From the NCBI RefSeq assembly GCF_902706295.1, contig NZ_CACSJJ010000024.1, positions 1-64,000 of the forward strand: a DNA stretch of 64,000 nucleotides, given 5' to 3'. How positions within the stretch are numbered: position 1 is the stretch's first letter; every line of letters begins with the position of its first letter. Below are positions 16,325-22,870 of the stretch, one piece after another. The notes below the pieces were generated by a model. It made no database searches, was not told the DNA's origin, and saw only the letters and a program-made list of their open reading frames with translations. Source of the DNA: Arthrobacter sp. 18067 (GTDB taxonomy: Bacteria > Actinomycetota > Actinomycetes > Actinomycetales > Micrococcaceae). The translations under genes and the position numbers were made by a program.

Positions 16325-16469
16325 CGTTCTCCCGCACTCATCGTTGCGCTTCTCAGCGACTTTGGTGGGCCACGAATTCTGGGCAATTCGCGGCAGATTG
16401 GGAGGCTCTGCGGGTATGCCGCGGCCTTGACTCTCAATCCGCCACCATGTTAGACATATCACCAGCGGG

Positions 16470-16500
16470 TTTGCAACCAGCGTTGCAAAATACGCAACGC
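16470..16500. promoter_or_regulatory. Overlapping TTGCAAC dyads, candidate IclR operator
   Basis: TTTGCAAC (16470-16477) and GTTGCAAA (16482-16489) form a perfect 8-bp dyad with a 4-base spacer. GCGTTGC (16480-16486) and GCAACGC (16494-16500) form a second, perfect 7-bp dyad with a 7-base spacer. They lie between the divergent kinase and deaminase genes, where the cluster IclR should bind. Confidence 0.55.
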
Positions 16501-16571
16501 AAATGAAGAACGTCCCCAAACAACCCCACAACGCAGCTCCAAAAACGCAGCACCGCGAAGGGAACCAACGC

Positions 16572-17906
16572 GTGAATACTTCCGAAGCCATCTCGGCATC
16601 CGCCGTGGCGGACCTGGCCGAACGCCGGCTCGACTGGCGGCACAAGGCTATTCCGGCAACCGACAACGGGACCACCCACGCGGACTTCCTCGCTGCCAAA
16701 CACACTCTGAGCGACCTTCAGACGCCGCTGCTCACCCTCGACGCCGCCGCGCTCGCAGCCAACGCCGATCGCCTCGCCGGGTGGTGTGCAGAACGCGGAG
16801 TCCTGCTGGCGCCGCACGGTAAGACCACCATGTCGCCGCAGCTCTGGACCGAGCAGCTCAACCGGGGCGCCTGGGGCATTACGCTGGCCAATTTCGCACA
16901 GCTTCGGGTTGCCCGGGAGTTCGGGATCCGGAACCTGCAGCTGGCCAACAGCCTCACGGATCCGCACGCGATCCAGTGGGTAGCCCGCCAGCCCGCGGAA
17001 ACTACCATCCTGTCCTGGATCGACTCCCTGGGAACTGTGGAGGTCATCGACCGGACCCTTGCCGGCAGCGACGCCGTGCTGGACGTCCTGGTGGAGCTCG
17101 GCGCCCATGGCGGCCGGACCGGCGCCCGCGGCATCGACGCCGCCATGGACGTGGCCCGCGCGATTTCATCCGCCCCGAACCTGCGCTTGGTGGGCGTGAG
17201 CGGCTATGAAGGCTCGCTCGCGCACACAGCGGACGACGCCGGCCTGGCCGCCGTTCGTGGCTATCTCGCCCAGATGGGCCTGCTTCACGAGCAGCTGGTC
17301 ACCGAAGGGTTGTACGGCTCAAGCGACGTGATCCTCACGGCTGGGGGGAGCGCCTACTTTGACGACGTCGTCTCAGTTCTGTCGCCATACATCGGAAAAA
17401 CAGGAGCGGCCGGTGAGACTGGGTCTGATTCCGTATCTGTGGATCTCATGATCCGCAGCGGCGCCTACATCATCCACGACGACGGCTTCTACCGCGGAAT
17501 CTCGCCGTTTTCCCGCGAAGGCGATCAGCCGTTCACAGCCGGAATGTACGGCTGGGCACGCGTCGTTTCGCAGACCGAACCCGGCCTGGCCATCCTCGAC
17601 GCCGGCAAGCGTGACCTCCCGTTCGACGAAGGTCTGCCCGAACCGCAGCTCATCGGCCCAACACTGGGCGGAGCCATGGACCCCTTGCTCGGCGCCGAAA
17701 TCACGTCGGTCAACGACCAGCACAGCTTCATGACCTACGACGCGAACACCACCACGGTGAACCCCGGCGACGTCGTCCGGCTGGGCCTGTCCCACCCGTG
17801 CACCGCGTTCGACAAATGGACCGTCATTCCGGTCCTCGCCAACACCGGCGAAGCCGGCAAGTCAGCCGACCAGACCGTCGTCGACCTCATCCATACCTTC
17901 TTCTAG
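16572..17906 (+). CDS. PLP-dependent amino-acid deaminase, D-serine-dehydratase/D-threonine-aldolase fold
   Basis: A 444-residue fold-type III PLP enzyme. The N-terminal barrel strand DLQTPLLTLDAAAL precedes the PLP lysine in LLAPHGKTT. The C-terminal domain ends in SHPCTAFDKW, where His and Cys two residues apart match the zinc site of eukaryotic-type D-serine dehydratase. Relatives dehydrate and deaminate D-serine, D-threonine or D-glucosaminate. Beside a KDG kinase and KDPG aldolase, deamination of D-glucosaminate (2-amino-2-deoxy-D-gluconate) to 2-keto-3-deoxygluconate is attractive. GTG at 16572 is chosen because GAAGGGA precedes it and the alternative ATG at 16503 abuts the operator dyads and has no binding site. 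The deacylase follows after 10 bases. Confidence 0.8.
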   Translation: MNTSEAISASAVADLAERRLDWRHKAIPATDNGTTHADFLAAKHTLSDLQTPLLTLDAAALAANADRLAGWCAERGVLLAPHGKTTMSPQLWTEQLNRGAWGITLANFAQLRVAREFGIRNLQLANSLTDPHAIQWVARQPAETTILSWIDSLGTVEVIDRTLAGSDAVLDVLVELGAHGGRTGARGIDAAMDVARAISSAPNLRLVGVSGYEGSLAHTADDAGLAAVRGYLAQMGLLHEQLVTEGLYGSSDVILTAGGSAYFDDVVSVLSPYIGKTGAAGETGSDSVSVDLMIRSGAYIIHDDGFYRGISPFSREGDQPFTAGMYGWARVVSQTEPGLAILDAGKRDLPFDEGLPEPQLIGPTLGGAMDPLLGAEITSVNDQHSFMTYDANTTTVNPGDVVRLGLSHPCTAFDKWTVIPVLANTGEAGKSADQTVVDLIHTFF

Positions 17907-17916
17907 GACCCATGCC

Positions 17917-19560
17917 ATGAAGACACTCATCAGCAACGCCACCCTTGTGGACGGAACCGGATCGGACCGCCGCCCCGCGGACATCCTGCTGGACGGTGCG
18001 GTGATTGCCGCCGTCGTCGACGCCGGGACCCTCACGGCAGCGGAAACCGTAGCCGACCGCGTCATCGACGCCACGGGACTTGTCCTGAGCCCCGGGTTCA
18101 TCGACATGCACGCGCACTCTGACCTGCAACTGCTGGTCAACAGGGACCACTACGCCAAGCTCAGCCAAGGCGTCACCACGGAATTGCTCGGCCAGGACGG
18201 ATTGTCCTACGCGCCGGTGGATGATGCGACGTTGGCCGGTGTCCGGGAGAAGATCGCCGGCTGGAACGACAACCCGGCCGATTTCGACTGGAACTGGCGG
18301 ACCGTGGGCGAGTACCTGGACCGCCTGGACGCAATACACGACGGCGGGCGCATCGCCACCAACGCCGCGTACCTCGTCCCGCAGGGAACCGTTCGGGCCA
18401 TGGTGATGGGTTTCGCCGAGGGCAACCCCACGCCGGAACAACAGCAGCAGATGCAGGACGTCGTCCGCGCGGCGATGGAGGAGGGTGCCGTGGGTATGTC
18501 CTCGGGCCTGACTTACACGCCGGGCATGTACGCGCAAACCGAGGAACTTGCCGGGCTTTGCCGGGCGGTGGGTGAGTTGGGTGGCTTCTACGCGCCGCAT
18601 CACCGCTCTTACGGCAAGGGAGCGCTTGGTGCCTACGCCGAGATGATCGGCCTGAGCCGCGACACCGCCTGCGCACTGCACCTGTCCCACGCCACCATGA
18701 ACTTCGCGGAGAACAAGGGCCGCGCAGGGGAACTCCTGGAGCTGATCGACCAAGCCTTGGACCAGGGCGTGGACATTACCTTGGACACCTACCCGTACCT
18801 CCCGGGAGCCACCACGCTCTCGGCGATCCTGCCGAGCTGGGCATCCTCCGGTGGCACGGAAGCGACCCTCGCGCGCCTGGCAGATCCTGAAACCCGCGCG
18901 AAGATCCGGGAAGCCGTGGAGATCTACGGCTCTGATGGCTGCCACGGCGTCGTGGCCGAGTGGGACACCCTGGAAATCAGCGGAGTGCAGAACGCGGCGC
19001 TCGCTGGGTACGTGGGAAAGACCATCAGGGACATCGCTGGAGACACCAACCAGGAACCCTTCGACGTCTTCGTGCGCATCCTCACGGAAGACCGCCTCGG
19101 CACCGGAATCCTGCAGCACGTGGGCCATGAAGAAAACGTGCAGGCCATCATGAAGCACCGCACGCACACGGGCGGCAGCGACGGGCTCCTGGTCGGCGCC
19201 AAGCCACATCCCCGGGCCTGGGGCACGTTCCCGCGCTACCTCGGCCACTACTCCCGCGACCTCGGACTGCTCAGCCTCGAGGAAACGGTCCACCATCTCA
19301 GTGGCCGTCCTGCCGCGCGACTCAAGCTCCACAACAGGGGACTGGTCCGCGAAGGCTACGCGGCCGACGTCGTGCTCTTCGATCCCGAAACCATCCGCGA
19401 CGAAGCCACTTTTGAGAACCCCCGCCAAGCCGCCAGCGGCATCCAGTACGTCTTCGTCAACGGCGCGGCAGCGATCGACGCCGGCCAAGCCACCGGGGCA
19501 CGCGCCGGCCGCGCCCTGCGCCGCAGCAGCGATGGCCTCACCAGAGAAGGACAACAATGA
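17917..19560 (+). CDS. N-acyl-D-amino-acid deacylase (D-aminoacylase family amidohydrolase)
   Basis: A 547-residue amidohydrolase. The metal-binding HxH is in GFIDMHAHSDLQLL (about residues 50-63). Other metal or catalytic positions fit HHRSYGKG, LHLSHATM and HTGGSDG (Asp near the end of the barrel). The family removes acyl groups from N-acyl-D-amino acids. In this context the substrate could be an N-acylated 2-amino sugar acid such as N-acetyl-D-glucosaminate, giving D-glucosaminate for the upstream deaminase. It starts 10 bases after the deaminase and its stop overlaps the aldolase ATG by four bases, so all are co-translated. It is longer than the classical ~480-residue D-aminoacylases. Confidence 0.8.
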   Translation: MKTLISNATLVDGTGSDRRPADILLDGAVIAAVVDAGTLTAAETVADRVIDATGLVLSPGFIDMHAHSDLQLLVNRDHYAKLSQGVTTELLGQDGLSYAPVDDATLAGVREKIAGWNDNPADFDWNWRTVGEYLDRLDAIHDGGRIATNAAYLVPQGTVRAMVMGFAEGNPTPEQQQQMQDVVRAAMEEGAVGMSSGLTYTPGMYAQTEELAGLCRAVGELGGFYAPHHRSYGKGALGAYAEMIGLSRDTACALHLSHATMNFAENKGRAGELLELIDQALDQGVDITLDTYPYLPGATTLSAILPSWASSGGTEATLARLADPETRAKIREAVEIYGSDGCHGVVAEWDTLEISGVQNAALAGYVGKTIRDIAGDTNQEPFDVFVRILTEDRLGTGILQHVGHEENVQAIMKHRTHTGGSDGLLVGAKPHPRAWGTFPRYLGHYSRDLGLLSLEETVHHLSGRPAARLKLHNRGLVREGYAADVVLFDPETIRDEATFENPRQAASGIQYVFVNGAAAIDAGQATGARAGRALRRSSDGLTREGQQ

Positions 19561-20192
19561 CCCCCGAACAATTCCTCCAGCAGCTCGAAGCCGACCGCAC
19601 CCTGGCCGTGGTCCGGGCCCCGTCCATCACGGACGCCGCGGATCTCTGCAGGGCACTGGCCGACGGCGGCATCCGCAGCGTCGAGCTGACGTTCACCACC
19701 CCGGATGTGCTCAAGCACGTCCAGCGCGCGGCGGAGACGGCAGCGGAGCATGGTGCCGCCGTCGGAATCGGCACGGTGATGACCGCCGACCAAGCCCGCG
19801 CTGCGATCGACGCCGGCGCACAGTTCCTGGTGACCCCGGGCCTCCGACCGGAGGTTGCCGCGGTCGCCGTGGCTGCGGGGATCCCGTTCAGCCTCGGCGC
19901 CATGACCCCCACCGAGGTGGCGCAGGCCCTGGACCTGGGCTCCGCCGCGGTCAAGATCTTCCCCGCCCGGCAGCTCGGTCCGGCGTACCTGAAGGACCTG
20001 CAGGGCCCGTACCCGGGCATCCGCTTGCTGCCTTCGGGAGGCATCGACGCCTCCAACGCCAAGAGCTACCTCGACGCCGGTGCTGCCGCAGTCTGCTGCG
20101 GCACCAGCGTGGTCCCGCCGGCAGCAGTTGCTGCGGGCGACTGGGCAGACATCGCGGCACGTGCCGCCGCCTTCACCGGCACCCTCAAGTAG
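19557..20192 (+). CDS. eda: KDPG / 4-hydroxy-2-oxoglutarate aldolase
   Basis: A 211-residue class I aldolase splitting 2-keto-3-deoxy-6-phosphogluconate to pyruvate and glyceraldehyde-3-phosphate. The catalytic Glu is in SVELTFTTP (about residues 41-49) and the Schiff-base Lys in AAVKIFPARQLG (near 139). LLPSGGI forms the phosphate-binding loop. Length and motifs are canonical for Eda. It overlaps the deacylase stop (ATGA) and is 23 bases ahead of the permease. Together with the divergent kinase it completes the lower part of an Entner-Doudoroff-type route. Confidence 0.93.
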   Translation: MTPEQFLQQLEADRTLAVVRAPSITDAADLCRALADGGIRSVELTFTTPDVLKHVQRAAETAAEHGAAVGIGTVMTADQARAAIDAGAQFLVTPGLRPEVAAVAVAAGIPFSLGAMTPTEVAQALDLGSAAVKIFPARQLGPAYLKDLQGPYPGIRLLPSGGIDASNAKSYLDAGAAAVCCGTSVVPPAAVAAGDWADIAARAAAFTGTLK

Positions 20193-20215
20193 GACTCACC
20201 CAGAAAGAAACGCCC

Positions 20216-21607
20216 ATGAATGAATTCCTTGAATGGCTCCGGCACGACACCGCCGGGCTGCTCCTCCTGGCAGGTGCAGGCATTGCCCTTCTGCTCTTCC
20301 TGATCATCAAGGTCAAACTTGAGCCGTTCATCGCCCTGGTGGGAACCGGTGTGATCGTGGCCCTGGTGGGTGGGATCTCCGTGGAGGCCCTGGTGGGCTC
20401 AGCCACCAAGAGCAGCGACGCCCTGATTGAGAAGGGTTTCGCCGGCATCCTGGGCCACATCACTGTGATCATCGGCCTCGGCACCGTTCTTGGCGCCATC
20501 CTTGAGCGGTCCGGCGGCGCTGAAGTGCTACTGGGGAAGCTGGTGAAGATCTTTGGCGAAAAGGGAACGCCGCTCGCCATGGGTATCACCGGTTTCGTGC
20601 TGGGTATCCCCGTGTTCTTCGACATCGGCATTTTCGTTCTGGCGCCGCTGGTCTACGTTGCCGCAATCCGTGGCGGCAAGTCCCTTGCCCTGTACGCGCT
20701 GCCACTCCTCGCCGGCCTCTCCGTGACGCACGCCTTCCTCCCTCCGCACCCCGGCCCCGTTGCTGCTGCCGGGCTGTTCCACGTGGACCTTGGCTGGATC
20801 ATCCTCATGGGCCTCATCTGCGGTATCCCGGCGTGGTTCGCTTCCGGTATTTTGTGGGGCACGTGGATCGGCAAGCGTGTGATGGTTTCCGTACCGGAGG
20901 ACCGGATCGTCGCCGAGTCGGACTCTGCAAAGGGCAACGAGCCGTCCATCGGACTGGTACTGCTGGCCATCGGCCTGCCCATGATCCTCATTCTCGGCGG
21001 CACCTTCGGCAACATCTTCGCTCCTGCCGGACCCTTCCGGGACGTGCTGCAGTTCTTCGGCAACCCTGCCATTGCATTGACCGTGGCGGTACTCCTGGCC
21101 ATGTGGCTGCTGGGCATCCGCCGCGGCATGACGTCCGCCGAACTCAGCGAAATCACGGGCTCTTCGCTGCGTCCTGTAGGCATGATCCTGCTGGTTGTTG
21201 GTGCAGGCGCGTTCTTCGGTGCGGTCCTTTCCGCTACGGGCGTTGGCAAGGCCGTAGCGGACTCGCTGTCCCAGGCCGGCCTGCCGATCATCCTCTCCGC
21301 CTTCGTGATCAGCGCGGGCATGCGCATCGCCCAGGGCTCGGCCACCGTGGCAATCGTGACCACCGGCGGCATCCTGGCTCCCAGCCTGGCAACCGGCTAC
21401 ACCCAGCCGCAGCTCGCCTTGATCGTGGTGGCAATTTCCTCCGGCTCCATCATCGCCAGCCACGTGAATGACGGCGGTTTCTGGATCATCTCCAAGTACT
21501 TCAACATGTCCGTCAAGGACACCCTGAAGACCTGGACCGTGCTGGAAACAGTGCTCTCCATTGTGGGATTCGGAATGGCGGCCCTGCTGTACACGTTCGT
21601 GAGGTGA
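20216..21607 (+). CDS. GntP-family permease (gluconate/sugar-acid:H+ symporter)
   Basis: A 463-residue membrane protein with about 12-14 hydrophobic segments. Family landmarks are FGIPVFFDIG-like GIPVFFDIGIFVLAPL, LPPHPGPVAAAGLFHVDLG and the C-terminal SGSIIASHVNDGGFW. GntP proteins take up gluconate and related aldonic acids by proton symport. Here the likely substrate is the acid processed by the cluster, an N-acylated 2-amino-aldonate or D-glucosaminate. ATG at 20216 matches the N-terminus of the family; the weak AGAAAG upstream is acceptable. It is the last gene of the operon and is followed by a strong hairpin at 21686. Confidence 0.88.
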   Translation: MNEFLEWLRHDTAGLLLLAGAGIALLLFLIIKVKLEPFIALVGTGVIVALVGGISVEALVGSATKSSDALIEKGFAGILGHITVIIGLGTVLGAILERSGGAEVLLGKLVKIFGEKGTPLAMGITGFVLGIPVFFDIGIFVLAPLVYVAAIRGGKSLALYALPLLAGLSVTHAFLPPHPGPVAAAGLFHVDLGWIILMGLICGIPAWFASGILWGTWIGKRVMVSVPEDRIVAESDSAKGNEPSIGLVLLAIGLPMILILGGTFGNIFAPAGPFRDVLQFFGNPAIALTVAVLLAMWLLGIRRGMTSAELSEITGSSLRPVGMILLVVGAGAFFGAVLSATGVGKAVADSLSQAGLPIILSAFVISAGMRIAQGSATVAIVTTGGILAPSLATGYTQPQLALIVVAISSGSIIASHVNDGGFWIISKYFNMSVKDTLKTWTVLETVLSIVGFGMAALLYTFVR

Positions 21608-21685
21608 CGTAGCGGCACCCAACCCTGGTGCCGGCGTCGTGCCTGTCCGTTTGAGCCTGTAGCGCCACGACCAATTTTGACTTCA

Positions 21686-21729
21686 GAACGGCCCCGACAC
21701 GCCTTGGGAAAGGTGTGTCGGGGCCGTTC
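21686..21729 (+). terminator. Terminator hairpin after the GntP operon
   Basis: Arms 21686-21703 and 21712-21729 pair over 18 bp with one G-T, around the 8-base loop TTGGGAAA. It is 79 bases after the permease stop and is followed by a short TTC. A smaller imperfect dyad (CGGCACC/GGTGCCG, 21613-21633) sits directly at the stop codon. This fills most of the 306-base gene-free stretch. Confidence 0.7.
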
Positions 21730-21783
21730 TTCGCGTCAAAGAAGGTGGTCGGCACCTGATCCAAGGCGGCGCTTAAACAAAAA

Positions 21784-21822
21784 GCTCCGGAGTGCGTTAT
21801 TGGGGGATACGCACTCCGGAGC
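21784..21822 (-). terminator. Rho-independent terminator of the universal stress gene
   Basis: A perfect 14-bp stem (21784-21797 with 21809-21822) and 11-base loop. Read on the minus strand it is followed by TTTTTGTTT, the classical intrinsic-terminator tail. It lies 92 bases downstream of the minus-strand stress-protein gene. Confidence 0.85.
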
Positions 21823-21913
21823 AGCCTTTGAGCAGGGGCTTTCGCCGACCTGCAGTAATTACTCTACGTTGCGAGGAACCCCTTTGCTACCACCTCGAAT
21901 AAGTACTTTCGCT

Positions 21914-22420
21914 TTAGTTTTTATGGGCACCGTCAGGCCGCTTTTTCTGAGGCACAATCAACACCGGGCGGCGCTGGTGATGGCTAAGCCAGGCCGCCAC
22001 CGAGCCATTCAGGGCCTCCGAAATCCGATGCCCCAATCCCGGCTCCGGCGTCCCCACGATGATCATTGAGGCGTTGATATCCGCTGCGAGCCTGCCCAAG
22101 GCCCGTGCCGGATCGCCTGCCAGCAGACGCAAGGTCCAATCAGCCGTACCGCCATCCATCGCCTCCGCGATGACCCTGCCAAGATCGCCGCGCACGGCCT
22201 CGACGTCGGCATCGTCCTTCTCGGGATGGAGCGACATACGGTGTGTCTCCCGGGCCGGGTCCCACTCCACGAGGTAGCTGGCCTCGTCAACGTAGGCGCA
22301 CACCAACGGCACGCCGAGCCGCTCGGCCAAGGTCCGGGCGGTTTGGAGGACCTCCACATGCTGGTCCGGCAGTACCCCCACAACCAAGGGAATCGGTCCG
22401 CTGAAATTTTCCGCAGCCAT
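21914..22420 (-). CDS. Universal stress protein (UspA family)
   Basis: A 168-residue single-domain UspA-fold protein. The N-terminal strand is IPLVVGVLPDQHVEVLQTARTLAERLGVPLV, and the ATP-binding-type loop GxxGxxxxx(G)S appears as VGTPEPGLGHRISEALNGSVAAWLSHH. The final strand is RPVLIVP. Members bind ATP or AMP and modulate stress survival; the target is not predictable. Its own intrinsic terminator follows. It is close to, and on the same strand as, the CHAT unit but separated from it by a long palindrome, so it is probably transcribed separately. Confidence 0.85.
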   Translation of the reverse strand: MAAENFSGPIPLVVGVLPDQHVEVLQTARTLAERLGVPLVCAYVDEASYLVEWDPARETHRMSLHPEKDDADVEAVRGDLGRVIAEAMDGGTADWTLRLLAGDPARALGRLAADINASMIIVGTPEPGLGHRISEALNGSVAAWLSHHQRRPVLIVPQKKRPDGAHKN

Positions 22421-22466
22421 ACCCTTATTGTTGCGCCGGGGCGATCCAATGAACAGGCTGTACCCT

Positions 22467-22536
22467 CACCCAACTGGGTCGCACTTAAGCGCGTTATGAC
22501 GGCTCACAACGCGCTTAACTGCGACCTACTTGGGTG
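22467..22536. repeat. Dispersed long palindrome, family 1 copy A
   Basis: Arms 22467-22495 and 22508-22536 pair at 26 of 29 positions around a 12-base loop. The outer arm CACCCAACTGGGTCGCA and inner GTTAAGCGCGTT resemble copies at 38279 and 45515. The right arm overlaps the stop codon and last codons of the adjacent small gene. It separates the stress gene from the CHAT unit. Confidence 0.8.
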
Positions 22537-22870
22537 GAGACGGCTTGTTCCACGTGAGCCGCACTGTGAAATTGGAGCCCGTGCTCGCCGACGCAATGAA
22601 CGCGCCCGCCTCCGCATGAAGGTCGATGCCGAATTCCACGCTCACCTCATCCGGACGGTTTTCCAGGCTCAGGAGCTCATCGATTACCCCCTGAACCGCC
22701 GGGCGCACATGCGCCAACGCCCGCTCGAAGGTCTGCTGGGCACGCGCGAAAACGCCGGAATGATCCCCCGCGTGATCGCCACCCCTGGTCACCAGGCTTC
22801 CCGCAGCGCTCGCGACCTCCACAACAACCGTGCCGCCGTCGTTGGTAGTGAACTCAACCAGCCTGCTCAT
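22526..22870 (-). CDS. Trypsin-co-occurring-domain (CU044_2847-type) small protein
   Basis: A 114-residue soluble protein starting MSRLVEFTTNDGGTVVVEV, followed by helix-rich VFARAQQTFERALAHVRPAVQGVIDELL and a beta-rich C-terminal part (VSVEFGIDLHAEAGAFIAS...NFTVRLTW). I recognise the pattern of the CU044_2847 family, also called trypsin-co-occurring domain 1. These proteins accompany trypsin-like or CHAT peptidases in actinobacterial gene pairs thought to act in stress or conflict responses. ATG at 22870 follows AGGAAC. It overlaps the end of the CHAT gene by 17 bases, so the two are translated together. The last residues PPK and the stop codon are supplied by the arm of a dispersed palindrome. 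Confidence 0.75.
   Translation of the reverse strand: MSRLVEFTTNDGGTVVVEVASAAGSLVTRGGDHAGDHSGVFARAQQTFERALAHVRPAVQGVIDELLSLENRPDEVSVEFGIDLHAEAGAFIASASTGSNFTVRLTWNKPSPPK

Noticed and set aside
16503..16571. Earlier ATG start for the PLP deaminase
   Set aside because: It directly follows the operator dyads and lacks a ribosome-binding site, while GTG 16572 has GAAGGGA upstream.
17887..19557. Minus-strand open frame of 556 codons opposite the deacylase gene
   Set aside because: The plus strand carries the amidohydrolase metal motifs and overlaps its neighbours as an operon; the opposite frame has no recognisable family pattern.
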